Source: Nonomuraea turcica
GTDB taxonomy: Bacteria > Actinomycetota > Actinomycetes > Streptosporangiales > Streptosporangiaceae
Length of the DNA: 64,000 nucleotides
Assembly (NCBI RefSeq): GCF_030718205.1
Contig: NZ_JAUZQF010000019.1
Coordinates: forward strand, 1-64,000
Reading direction: 5' to 3'
Each line of letters starts with the position of its first letter. The stretch's first letter is position 1. The notes beneath the pieces were generated by a model that worked only from the letters and a program-made list of their open reading frames with translations, made no database searches and was not told the origin of the DNA. This document shows, one piece after another, positions 1 through 8,711 of this stretch. The translations under genes and the position numbers were made by a program.

Positions 1-151
1 CCCCTCGAGCGCACCAGCCAGCCGGACAGGGACCTCTCGACGATCCACCGGCGCGGCAGAACCTGGCCAGCACAGTTGGATAGTGCCAATAACCATGGCC
101 ATGTTCCAACTAACGTGTCACGGCTCACGAACTCGGGCTCGCGCAGATTGA

Positions 152-328
152 ACTGGCGACCGCGCGGGCCTCAGCCAGGCGAAGATCTCTCGCATCGAGG
201 GCTCCGACACCGTCCCCCCACTGCCCCTCCTCGCCAGGCTGGCCGAGGCCCTGGACACCACTCTCAACGCCCTCGACAACGACGACACCCAGGTGAGCTT
301 CTCCGGATACCGCACCGACGCTGCATGA
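152..328 (+). pseudogene. Remnant of an XRE-family HTH regulator
   Basis: In the frame ending at TGA 326-328 the sequence reads GLSQAKISRIE followed by a PLLARLAEAL helix. This is the recognition-helix half of a Cro/CI-type HTH, as in the actinobacterial XRE/DUF397 regulators. The frame is closed by TGA at 149-151. The upstream bases of another frame (about 114-168) read ELGLAQIELATAR, which would continue naturally into the HTH after a 1-base shift. I therefore read this as a short frameshifted or truncated remnant with no usable start. A flanking AGTTGGA...TCCAACT inverted repeat lies at about 74-110. It has no obvious functional partner nearby. The HTH identity is fairly clear; the pseudogene status is inference. 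Confidence 0.4.
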
Positions 329-420
329 GAGCCCATCAAGCACTCCGCGCTTCGGTGGTGTGACGGGGACTATCAATGTGCGGTCGGCCTGGGCGAGGTG
401 TCAGTGCATGAAGGGGCGCG

Positions 421-1314
421 TCAGTGAGCGGTCACGTCGGCGCGCAACGCCTGCTCGATCCAGCGGTAGGCCGCCGTCTGAGGCCATGGCTGCTCCATGC
501 CCCGGACGATCGCCACCAGCTCCCACAGCCGCTCCGACCGTGGATCATGCTCGTCGAACCCGCGCAGCATCTCCTCACCGCTCTGCCCGGCTAGTTCCAG
601 GACGCGTTCGAGCACGGGAGCGGCCTCGGGGGAGTCAGGGGCGATGCCTGCGGTGAGCGCGGCGCCGACCTCATCGAGCAGCGCGGCCGAGGTCCGCCGC
701 CAGGCGTCGAGGTCCTCGCGCGGCCGCGCCCAGAAGTCCTCGCTCATCGTGCGCAGGCTTTCCTGGAAGTCAGGGTCGGCCAGCAGGCCGGCGAGCTCCA
801 GCCAGGCGTCGAGTTGCGCGCTGGTGGGTTCTTCGGGGAGGTCGGGCAGCATGGCGTCGCGCATGCAGGCCAGCCACTCGCGGCGGGCCGCGACGTCGCC
901 GCCGACCTCGTCGATGAACGCGTCGAGCAGCCCGGCCATCTCGGCCTTGCCCACCCGCCCGAGCGCGTGCAGCCTGCGCAGGTCCTCTTCGGCGGGGTCG
1001 TCGTTGTCCAAGGTGGCGCGCAGGACCGCCCTGGTCCGCTGGAGCGCGGAGATCTGGGTCTCGACCACCTTCAGGTGCAGGGCCAGGACATCCTTGAGGC
1101 GGCGGCGTCCCAGCGAGCGGATCGTCGCCAGGTCGAGGCCGATCTCGCGCAGTGTGCGTACGAGCTCCAAGTGGGCCCGGTGCTCCTCGGTGTAGCGACG
1201 GTAGCCGGACGGGGTGCGGTCGGGAGCGGGCAGGACGCCCTCGTCCGAGTAGAAGCGGATCGTCTTGACCGGCAGCCCGGTGAGCGCGGCCAGCTGGCCG
1301 ATCGAATAATGCAC
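421..1314 (-). CDS. MerR-family transcriptional regulator
   Basis: A 297-residue protein starting with GTG at 1312-1314, with GGAG about 6 bases upstream. Residues 1-70 form a typical MerR winged HTH (SIGQLAALTGLPVKTIRFYS, then the GYRRY wing). The dimerisation helix spans about 75-120. The C-terminal 170 residues are helical and acidic and lack a Cys metal-binding loop, so this is not a metal sensor of the MerR/CueR kind. Its layout (MerR HTH plus a helical ligand domain) is like TipA-type drug-binding regulators, but I cannot assign the TipAS domain with confidence. It is divergent from an L11 paralogue with only 38 bases between the starts. The shared region holds a MerR-type dyad, so it probably controls the L11 gene and itself. 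Confidence 0.85.
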   Translation of the reverse strand: MHYSIGQLAALTGLPVKTIRFYSDEGVLPAPDRTPSGYRRYTEEHRAHLELVRTLREIGLDLATIRSLGRRRLKDVLALHLKVVETQISALQRTRAVLRATLDNDDPAEEDLRRLHALGRVGKAEMAGLLDAFIDEVGGDVAARREWLACMRDAMLPDLPEEPTSAQLDAWLELAGLLADPDFQESLRTMSEDFWARPREDLDAWRRTSAALLDEVGAALTAGIAPDSPEAAPVLERVLELAGQSGEEMLRGFDEHDPRSERLWELVAIVRGMEQPWPQTAAYRWIEQALRADVTAH

Positions 1315-1345
1315 TTGAGTCTCCAGTTACGGGAGACTTTAGCGT
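1315..1345 (+). promoter_or_regulatory. MerR-type promoter/operator for the L11 paralogue
   Basis: A -35 TTGAGT (1315-1320) and a -10 TAGCGT (1340-1345) are separated by 19 bases, the over-long spacer typical of MerR-activated promoters. The spacer holds a perfect 7-bp inverted repeat, AGTCTCC (1318-1324) and GGAGACT (1332-1338). Transcription starting about 7 bases after the -10 would begin at or next to the ATG at 1353, so the L11 mRNA is predicted to be leaderless. The same dyad covers the ribosome-binding region of the divergent merR gene. The spacing and symmetry are seen directly; activator control is inferred from the family. Confidence 0.75.
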
Positions 1346-1352
1346 ACCGCGC

Positions 1353-1778
1353 ATGGCAAAGAACAAGATCGCCAGGGCTGTCACGCTGCACCTGGCCGCC
1401 GGCGAGGCGAACCCGGCGAACGTCGGCAAGGACCTCGGCCCGCTCGGCATCAACCTCATGGAGTTCTGCAAGCAGTACAACGCGCTCAGTGCCGCCCTGC
1501 GCGGGCACGTGGTCCCCGCTGTGGTGACCGTCTTCGAGGACCGGTCCTTCGAGGTCCGGGTCAAGCAGCCGACGACGGCGTCGCTCATCCGCAGGGTGGC
1601 GGGGCTGAACGGTGGCAGTCCGCGGCCGGGGCACCAGAGCGGCGGTGTCGTGACCATGGCGCAACTCAAAGAGGTGGCGGCGGCCAAGCTGGCCGACCTC
1701 AACACCACGGATCTGGACCAGGCTGTCAAGATCATCGCCGGTACTGCCCGGTCTATGGGGCTGACGGTCAAAGAGTAA
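1353..1778 (+). CDS. Ribosomal protein L11 paralogue (uL11), divergent copy
   Basis: A 141-residue protein of full L11 length. The C-terminal rRNA-binding domain is well conserved (AQLKEVAAAKLADL, ending GTARSMGL), so it should bind the GTPase-associated region of 23S rRNA. The N-terminal domain keeps GINLMEFCKQYN, but its proline-rich loop is altered. E. coli L11 has ANPSPPVGPALG (Pro22, Pro23, Pro26); this copy has ANPANVGKDLG, one residue shorter and lacking all three prolines. Changes at these prolines are known to give thiostrepton/micrococcin resistance. It stands alone, without rplA, nusG or secE, so it is unlikely to be the housekeeping rplK. No ribosome-binding site is seen, consistent with a leaderless mRNA. 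A role as an inducible, drug-insensitive replacement for L11 is inference. Confidence 0.9.
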   Translation: MAKNKIARAVTLHLAAGEANPANVGKDLGPLGINLMEFCKQYNALSAALRGHVVPAVVTVFEDRSFEVRVKQPTTASLIRRVAGLNGGSPRPGHQSGGVVTMAQLKEVAAAKLADLNTTDLDQAVKIIAGTARSMGLTVKE

Positions 1779-1819
1779 TCAGTCGCATGCGCTGCGTGAC
1801 GTTGGGTAGTAGGTCCGGC

Positions 1820-2983
1820 ATGATGATCAATCCGTACGCAGGATCGCCTTTCAGTTACGTCGCCGAGCCGGCCGCGGCGCCGTACTCGATCGTCGAGCTG
1901 ATGCCCGGGGCCCGCAACCTGGTGGAGTACGTGGGGTTGCGGGCCGGCGAGCGGGTGCTGCTGCTCATGGAGCACACCGTCGACCCGGTCGTCGTCCAGG
2001 CGATCGCCGCGGCGGCCGCCTACCGGGATGCCGACGTGCGGATCCTGTCGGTGGCGCCGTTCAGCCCTGGGGGATGGGACCGGGAGGCGCCGCTGGAGAT
2101 CGAGGCGGCCGCGTTCCGGGAGTCCGACGTCGTGATCAGCGGGACGTGGTGGGGCGAGGTGCACACGGCGCCGCTCTTCTTCGACCAGATCGCGTCCCGC
2201 TCCGCCCGGTTCCTGTCCCTGCATATGACCGCGACGGCCGGAGCACTGCTCACCGGAGGGCGGCTTCCCACCGAGGTCTTCTACGCGCTGCTGGGCCGCG
2301 CGCTGCGGCAGTTGTCGGGAGCCCGGTCGATCCGGGTGATCTCCGAACGGGGAACCGACGTGACGTTCTCCGGGCTGACGTTCGAGTCCAATCCGGGTGG
2401 CGCGTTGCGGCCCGGTGACTGGCGGCCCTTCCCGTACGGGGGCGCCAACTTCTGGCCGACCGACACCGAGGGCGTCCTCGTCATCGAAGACTGCACGGTC
2501 ACCGGCGTGCCGGAGGAACCCGTCCGGGTCACCCTGGAGGGCAACCTGGTCCGGAAGATCGAGGGCGGGGCGGCCGCCGAGCAGCTGCGGCGGTACGCGC
2601 CCGGCGGCTACTACATGCGGCACGCCCTGTTCGGGCTCAACCCGAAGGTCCGGGTGTCCGGAGGGACGCAGTTCGAGCGGGAGAAGCACGCAGGGGCCTT
2701 CTACTGCGGCCTCGATGGGCTGACGGACGGGGTGCCGGTCACGACGGGACCCGGGTTCGCGCATTGCGACTGCCAGGTCGACCGGCCCACCGTGCTGGTG
2801 GACGATGAGGTGTTCGTCGAGCGCGGGCGGCTGCTGATGCTCGATGAGCCGGAGATCCGCGAGGTCGCCGCCGCGTTCGGGCCACCGGAGGTGATCCTCG
2901 ACGACAACCCCGTCATGATCCTGCCCCGCCGCTACACCGGCGCGCCCAAGAGCGTCAGCGGTGTGGGCCGCAGCTCCCCCTGA
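1820..2983 (+). CDS. M29 aminopeptidase-like / NicX-like protein
   Basis: About 387 residues from ATG 1820; an in-frame ATG at 1787 is also possible and neither start has a strong ribosome-binding site. The fold suggested by the sequence is that of COG2309-type M29 aminopeptidases and NicX (2,5-dihydroxypyridine 5,6-dioxygenase). An N-terminal alpha/beta half contains ERVLLLMEHTVDP. A C-terminal metal-site half contains EREKHAGAFYCGLDG (around residue 295) and a downstream FAHCDC. Substrate cannot be told from sequence. It follows the L11 paralogue on the same strand with a short gap and may be co-transcribed. Its 3' end overlaps the convergent LacI gene by 29 bases. Confidence 0.65.
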   Translation: MMINPYAGSPFSYVAEPAAAPYSIVELMPGARNLVEYVGLRAGERVLLLMEHTVDPVVVQAIAAAAAYRDADVRILSVAPFSPGGWDREAPLEIEAAAFRESDVVISGTWWGEVHTAPLFFDQIASRSARFLSLHMTATAGALLTGGRLPTEVFYALLGRALRQLSGARSIRVISERGTDVTFSGLTFESNPGGALRPGDWRPFPYGGANFWPTDTEGVLVIEDCTVTGVPEEPVRVTLEGNLVRKIEGGAAAEQLRRYAPGGYYMRHALFGLNPKVRVSGGTQFEREKHAGAFYCGLDGLTDGVPVTTGPGFAHCDCQVDRPTVLVDDEVFVERGRLLMLDEPEIREVAAAFGPPEVILDDNPVMILPRRYTGAPKSVSGVGRSSP

Positions 2984-4013
2984 TGATCAGCTCGGTCGGC
3001 AGGACCACGCTGCGCGGTTTCCTGCTTGCGGCGCGCAGCACCAGCTCCGCCGCCCGATAGCCCATGTCCCGTCCTGGCTGGGCGATCACCGTCAGCGGCG
3101 GGGCGCACAGCTCGGCCCAGGGCACGTCGTCGTACATCACCAGGGACACGTCCCGCGGCACCCGCAGGTCCAGCTCTCTGGCCGCCAGCACCGCCGCCTC
3201 CCCGAGGACGTTCCCCCCGGCCACCACCGCCGACAGGTCGGGGCGGCTCTGGAGCAGGCCGGAGGCGGCGGCGTAGGCGGAGTCGCGGCTGCCGGTGCCG
3301 AACACCACCAGCTCCTCGTCCACCGGCGCCCCCACCGCGTCCCTGAAAGCCGCCGCCCGGCGATCGTGGCCGGGCCCGCCGAGGAAGGCGATGCGCTTGT
3401 GGCCCAGGCCTCGCAGGTAGCGGACGGCCGTGCGGATGCCGGCCCGGTCGTCGGCCACCACGGCCGGCACGTCCAGCGGGCGGGCCTGCGCGGCGGCGGA
3501 CAGGCCGTCCAGGGCCATGAGGTCCGCCAGGGTCGCGGGCCCGAGGTCCTCGTCGGCGGCATGGGAGGGAAGGCGGTCGGCGAAGACGACGGTCATGCCC
3601 GCGCGGATCGCCGGGGTCCAGGTCTCGGCGTCGCCTGACGGCACCGCGATCAGGCGGTCCACGCTCTGCTCCAGCAGCATGCCGATCAGCTCGGACTCCT
3701 GCTCGGGGTCGCCGCCGGTCGAGCCGAGCACAACCGGCTCGCCGGCCGAGCGGGCGCAGGCGAGCACGCCCTCCGCCAGCTGGCCGTAGAAGGTGTCGGT
3801 CAGGTCGGGGACGAGCAGCCCCATGCCGCCGGTACGGCGCTGGCGCAGGTTGCGCCCGAGCGCACTGGGGCGGTAGTCGAGCTGCGCGGCGACGGCCAGG
3901 ACACGTTCCCTGGTCTGCGGGCTGGCCGAGCCGCCCGACAGCACCCTGGATACGGTCGCGACGCCGACGCCGGCCGCCTCGGCAACATCTTTGATCGTCG
4001 CCCGCCTCTCCAT
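2955..4013 (-). CDS. LacI-family transcriptional regulator
   Basis: 352 residues from ATG at 4013; a TTG at 4043 would add 10 residues before the HTH and looks less likely. Residues 5-25 (TIKDVAEAAGVGVATVSRVL) are the LacI HTH, followed by a hinge helix (RPSALGRNLRQRRT) and a periplasmic-binding-protein-like effector domain typical for sugar sensing (LLVPDLTDTFYGQLAEGV; later SLVMYDDVPWAEL). It is divergent from the MsiK-type ABC ATPase, suggesting control of sugar uptake. A palindrome overlaps its own start codon, pointing to autoregulation. The 3' end overlaps the convergent NicX-like gene. Confidence 0.88.
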   Translation of the reverse strand: MERRATIKDVAEAAGVGVATVSRVLSGGSASPQTRERVLAVAAQLDYRPSALGRNLRQRRTGGMGLLVPDLTDTFYGQLAEGVLACARSAGEPVVLGSTGGDPEQESELIGMLLEQSVDRLIAVPSGDAETWTPAIRAGMTVVFADRLPSHAADEDLGPATLADLMALDGLSAAAQARPLDVPAVVADDRAGIRTAVRYLRGLGHKRIAFLGGPGHDRRAAAFRDAVGAPVDEELVVFGTGSRDSAYAAASGLLQSRPDLSAVVAGGNVLGEAAVLAARELDLRVPRDVSLVMYDDVPWAELCAPPLTVIAQPGRDMGYRAAELVLRAASRKPRSVVLPTELIIRGSCGPHR

Positions 4014-4026
4014 GGAAACGATTCCA
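4013..4026. promoter_or_regulatory. LacI-type operator palindrome
   Basis: TGGAAACGATTCCA is a 14-bp near-palindrome with TGGAA/TTCCA arms around an ACGA centre, close in form to LacI/GalR-family operators that carry a central CG. It overlaps the proposed ATG of the lacI-type gene and lies about 180 bases before msiK, so binding could repress the regulator and possibly the divergent gene. The symmetry is seen; the bound protein is inferred. Confidence 0.5.
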
Positions 4027-4087
4027 TCATGGTTTTCACTCAAGGGGAAGACTCACGCAGCGACAAAGGCTGGTCACACGGGAACCC

Positions 4088-4117
4088 TTGACACCGATGT
4101 CCTCTTTCGGGTGAGAT
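4088..4117 (+). promoter_or_regulatory. Candidate promoter of the MsiK-type gene
   Basis: TTGACA at 4088-4093 is a perfect -35 hexamer. At 18 bases spacing the -10 would be TGAGAT (4112-4117), a weak match. This lies about 75 bases before the ATG at 4194. Only the -35 is convincing. Confidence 0.35.
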
Positions 4118-4193
4118 GCTTGAAAACGTATCCACGGAAGTGGGCACACGGTACAAACATCCGGGCTACCGCCCTGGAGCGCGAAGGAATGTC

Positions 4194-5405
<1,212 letters not shown>

Positions 5406-5422
5406 CCGCGAGCCGCAGTTCT

Positions 5423-5486
5423 CGATCGTGAGCCAAGCTCACGATCGCTGGGCCCCCACCGCGACCCCCTCCCGCGGCGGGGGCCC
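5423..5486 (+). terminator. Double hairpin terminator after msiK
   Basis: A perfect 11-bp stem (CGATCGTGAGC / GCTCACGATCG, 3-base loop) at 5423-5447 is followed by a second stem GGGCCCCC/GGGGGCCC (5450-5457 and 5479-5486). There is no long T tract, as is common in actinobacteria. It lies between the convergent msiK and SDR genes and may serve both. Confidence 0.7.
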
Positions 5487-5525
5487 TTCCATGTCCGCAG
5501 GCGGAATCCCGCCAGCGTCCGTTCC

Positions 5526-6275
5526 TCAACGTCCGAGCTTGCCCGACACGAGGCTCTGCAGGCTGCGCGGCACCAGCCTGCCGACCGCCACGATGGCCTT
5601 GTAACGGATGTCCGGCACCGACACCCGCTTGCCCAGCGCCAGATCGCGCAGCGCTTCCCGTACCACGTTGTCGGCCTTCAACCAGAGGAAGCCGGGAATG
5701 CCGGAGGTGTCCATGGAGGCCCGCTGGTGGAACTCGGTCCGCACGAACCCGGGGCACAGCGCCATGATCTTGATGCGCGGATTGCCGACCTCGGCTGCGG
5801 CGGACTCGCTGAAGTTCACCACCCATGCCTTGGAGGCGCTGTAGGTGCCGCGCGTGAAGAACGCCGCCACGGACGCCACGTTGATCACCGCCCCGCGGTC
5901 GCGCTCGCGCATCCCGGGCAGCGCGGCCAGCGTGAGCCGCAGCACGGCCTCGCAGTGCACCTTGAGCATGCGCACCTCGTCGGCGACCGGCACGTCGGGG
6001 AAGCTGCCCGGGTGACCGAACCCGGCGTTGTTGATCAGCAGGTCGACGCCGTCGCGCAGGCGGGATTCGACCGCGGCGATCCCGTCGTCGGTGGCGAGGT
6101 CGGCGGGCAGCACCTCGACGCTCACGCCGTACCTGAGCTTGAGCTGGCCGGCGGCCTCGGCCAGCCGGCTCTCGTCCCGCGACACCAGGACGAGCGAGTA
6201 GGCCTCGGCGGCCAGGCGCCGGGCGAAGGCGGCGCCGAGGCCGGCGGTGGCGCCGGTGATCAATGCGGTGGGCAT
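5526..6275 (-). CDS. SDR-family short-chain dehydrogenase/reductase
   Basis: 249 residues, the usual length of a classical SDR. Cofactor motif TGATAGLG at 7-14, NNAG at 82-85, catalytic Ser135, Tyr145 and Lys149 (YSASK). The loop after beta-2 has SRDESRL, suggesting NADP(H). The C-terminal part (RYKAIVAVGRLVPRSL) resembles the SDR subgroup with a short membrane-associated tail (DltE/YqjQ-like). Substrate unknown. It is convergent with msiK and divergent from the sugar dehydrogenase, with about 26 bases between starts. Confidence 0.85.
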   Translation of the reverse strand: MPTALITGATAGLGAAFARRLAAEAYSLVLVSRDESRLAEAAGQLKLRYGVSVEVLPADLATDDGIAAVESRLRDGVDLLINNAGFGHPGSFPDVPVADEVRMLKVHCEAVLRLTLAALPGMRERDRGAVINVASVAAFFTRGTYSASKAWVVNFSESAAAEVGNPRIKIMALCPGFVRTEFHQRASMDTSGIPGFLWLKADNVVREALRDLALGKRVSVPDIRYKAIVAVGRLVPRSLQSLVSGKLGR

Positions 6276-6301
6276 GCCTGAACCCTAGCGTCCGTGACAG
6301 G

Positions 6302-7471
6302 ATGAACGGCGTGCGCCTCGTCCTGGCTGTGCTCCTTTTCGCCGTAGCTGTCACCGCCTGCTCGCCTGAGGCTTCGCCGCCTGCCGGGACGCTCACTCCG
6401 CGTGCCGGGACGACGACCGCCGCCCCGCAGGCCCCGCAGAGCCAGGAGACGACCCCGGCCGAGCGGGGCGAGTTGCGGTTCAGGAAGATCGGAGAGTTCG
6501 ACAAGCCGGTGGCGTTCGCCGTGCGCGAGGGGGATGACCGCCTCTACGTCGCCGAGCAGACAGGCCGGCTGCGGACCTCAGACGGCAAGACGGTGATCGA
6601 CCTGTCGGGCGAGGTGAGCGGCGGCAACGAGCAGGGCCTGCTGGGCGTCGCGTTCCACCCGTCCGGCCGGTGGGTCTACCTCGACTGGACCGACACCCAG
6701 GGCCGCACCCACGTCACCGAGTGGGCCTACGACGGCTCCCAGGCGACGGGCCGGCGCGACGTGCTCACCCAGGACCAGCCCTTCCCCAACCACAACGGCG
6801 GCCAGCTCGCCTTCGGCCCCGACGGCCACCTCTACATCGCGCTCGGAGACGGCGGCGGCGCGGGCGACCCCGAGGGCAACGGACAGGACATCGGCACGCT
6901 GCTCGGCAAGATCCTGCGCATCGACCCGCGGGCGGGCCGGCCCTACAAGGTGCCCGAGGACAACCCGTTCGTCGGCAAGGACGGCGCGAAGGCCGAGATC
7001 TGGGCGTACGGGCTGCGCAACCCGTGGCGGTTCTCCTTCGACCGCGAGACCGGCGACCTGTGGATCGGCGACGTCGGGCAGAACGCGTGGGAGGAGGTCG
7101 ACTATCAGCCGGCGGGTTCGGAAGGCGGCGAGAACTACGGCTGGAGCCTGCGCGAAGGCGACAAGTCCTTCAAGGGCGGGAAGGAGCGCGAGCTGGTCGA
7201 CCCGGTGCTCGTCTACCCGCTCAACCAGGACGGCAACTGCTCGGTGATCGCCGGATACGTCTACCGGGGCGAGAAGATCCCGTGGCTGCAGGGCCAATTC
7301 CTGTACGGCGACTTCTGTGCCGGATGGATCAAAGCCGCCCCCGTCGACGAGTTGGAGAAGGCGGCCGAGGTCGGAGAGGTGGAGCAACTGTCATCGTTCG
7401 GCCAAGGGCACGACGGCGAACTCTACGCGCTCAGCCTCCGGGGCCCTGTCTATCGGATCGAGCCTGCCTGA
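6302..7471 (+). CDS. PQQ-dependent sugar dehydrogenase (GSDH family) lipoprotein
   Basis: 389 residues from ATG 6302. The first 20 residues are a lipoprotein signal with lipobox VTAC, so the protein is probably anchored outside the membrane. A Pro/Thr/Ala-rich linker leads into a six-bladed beta-propeller of the glucose/sorbosone dehydrogenase family. Family motifs are visible: EQGLLGVAFHP, FPNHNGGQLAFGPDG, LGDGGGAGDP, AYGLRNPWRFSFD, GDVGQNAWEEV and a late YGDFCAGWI. It likely oxidises aldose sugars with PQQ; no PQQ synthesis genes are in the window. Its 3' end overlaps the convergent CMD gene by 41 bases. Confidence 0.85.
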   Translation: MNGVRLVLAVLLFAVAVTACSPEASPPAGTLTPRAGTTTAAPQAPQSQETTPAERGELRFRKIGEFDKPVAFAVREGDDRLYVAEQTGRLRTSDGKTVIDLSGEVSGGNEQGLLGVAFHPSGRWVYLDWTDTQGRTHVTEWAYDGSQATGRRDVLTQDQPFPNHNGGQLAFGPDGHLYIALGDGGGAGDPEGNGQDIGTLLGKILRIDPRAGRPYKVPEDNPFVGKDGAKAEIWAYGLRNPWRFSFDRETGDLWIGDVGQNAWEEVDYQPAGSEGGENYGWSLREGDKSFKGGKERELVDPVLVYPLNQDGNCSVIAGYVYRGEKIPWLQGQFLYGDFCAGWIKAAPVDELEKAAEVGEVEQLSSFGQGHDGELYALSLRGPVYRIEPA

Positions 7472-7766
7472 CGCGCTCAATCAAGCTCTCCACCTGGTCG
7501 TTCAGCATCGCCCCGCGGGCCCAGCCCGCGTAGTGGGCGAGGAAGACCACCACCTCCCGCAACTCCGTCTCGCTGAGGTCGCCGGCCCGCAGGGCGAGGT
7601 CGAGCTGGACGTCCGTCAACTGGTCGAGGCCCTGGCCGACGAGCAGCCCGAGCAGGAGCAGGCGGCGCTCCCTGACCGACAGGACCGTCCTCGACCAGAC
7701 GTCGGCGAACTGGCGTTCGGCCGACATGCCGAAGGAGTCCACGGTCTCCATGGCGGGTTCTGTCAT
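7431..7766 (-). CDS. Carboxymuconolactone decarboxylase (CMD)-family protein
   Basis: 111 residues, all-helical, the normal size of a single CMD domain. The region SVRERRLLLLGLLVGQG, then SETELREVVVFLAHYAGWARG matches the CMD/AhpD core. There is no CxxC pair, so it is not an AhpD-type peroxidase partner; it is closer to gamma-carboxymuconolactone decarboxylase-like proteins. Function is not assignable further. The ATG is at 7766. It overlaps the sugar dehydrogenase gene tail-to-tail. Confidence 0.75.
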   Translation of the reverse strand: MTEPAMETVDSFGMSAERQFADVWSRTVLSVRERRLLLLGLLVGQGLDQLTDVQLDLALRAGDLSETELREVVVFLAHYAGWARGAMLNDQVESLIERVRQARSDRQGPGG

Positions 7767-8023
7767 CCCATGCTCCGATGTCGATACGGATCCTCATATC
7801 TTTAGCTACTTCCTGAGTTGAACCAATGGGGGTTGCATGAACGTTGTACGGGTCCGCGAGCCATGGAGCGAGGACCCCACGACGTGCGGCTTTTTGATCT
7901 GTAACAAGTAAAGCCAACCTTCGGCCAAGATTTGGTCAAGATTTCTCACCCTGCAAGGGGCTCATTCCGCCTGAAAGCGGGCACAACAACTCCGTTGGTC
8001 CGTAAATGCGGAGGTAAGCCCTG

Positions 8024-8701
8024 GTGAAAAAGACACGGGCTTTGATCGCGCTCCTAGCCGCGATCTTCATGCTGTCGGCGTGCGGGCAGCCGGAATTCAC
8101 CTATGTCCGGGACCGGACGGGCACCACGTACTTCAAGGTGCCGGCCTCGTTCACGCAGCTCAACGCCAGCGCCATCGAGATGTATCTGTCCGGCGACCAT
8201 CCCAACTCACAGGCGGCGCAGCTGCGGGCGCAGCGGGTCTGGTCGACGGCCTTCGACCAGTCCACGGAACCGTCGGTCGACCACATCCTGGGCTCGGCGG
8301 ATCCTTTCGTCTACGCCACCGTGCACCAGCTGACCGAGGAGCAGCGGGACGCGATCTCGCTCAACAGGCTGCGCGACTTCGTCCTGCCGGTCACCGAGCA
8401 GGTGCGCGAGGCCTACCTCCAGCAGTCGATCGCGACCGGCCAGCCGCCGACCCTCAACAACTTCGAGCTTCTCAACGACGAGGTCCTGACCCTGGACGCC
8501 GGCGCCCGGGGCGTCCGGGTCCGCTTCAACTACCAGATCGGCAACGACGTCCAGACGTTCGACCACACCGCCATTCTCGACGAGAAGGGTTCCACGGTCT
8601 CCGTCATGCTCATCGGCTGCCAGTCGCTCTGCTTCAGGAAGCGCGCCGGCGAGTTCGACAAGATCGCGAGTTCTTTCAAGCTGCTCCGGCTGCCTGGATG
8701 A
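8024..8701 (+). CDS. Putative lipoprotein of unknown function
   Basis: 225 residues from GTG 8024, chosen because GGAGG lies about 10 bases upstream. MKKTRALIALLAAIFMLSAC is a clear lipoprotein signal with lipobox LSAC. The rest has no motif I recognise; it has a mixed alpha/beta look with a Cys-containing tail (GCQSLCFRK). It ends 10 bases before the FtsH-like gene on the same strand, so the two are very likely one operon and the lipoprotein may be a partner or client-recruiting factor of that membrane protease. The 257-base upstream gap (7767-8023) probably holds the promoter; I saw no clear hexamers. Confidence 0.75.
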   Translation: MKKTRALIALLAAIFMLSACGQPEFTYVRDRTGTTYFKVPASFTQLNASAIEMYLSGDHPNSQAAQLRAQRVWSTAFDQSTEPSVDHILGSADPFVYATVHQLTEEQRDAISLNRLRDFVLPVTEQVREAYLQQSIATGQPPTLNNFELLNDEVLTLDAGARGVRVRFNYQIGNDVQTFDHTAILDEKGSTVSVMLIGCQSLCFRKRAGEFDKIASSFKLLRLPG

Positions 8702-8711
8702 GGGAGCACCA

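Noticed and set aside
1353..1778. Housekeeping rplK
   Set aside because: No rplA, nusG or secE beside it, a divergent MerR regulator and an altered proline loop. A paralogue is the better reading, although the rest of the genome is not visible.
770..2764. 664-codon open frame on the - strand across merR, L11 and NicX-like genes
   Set aside because: It crosses several well-supported genes and has no recognisable domain; the Pro/Arg/His composition is that of a shadow frame.
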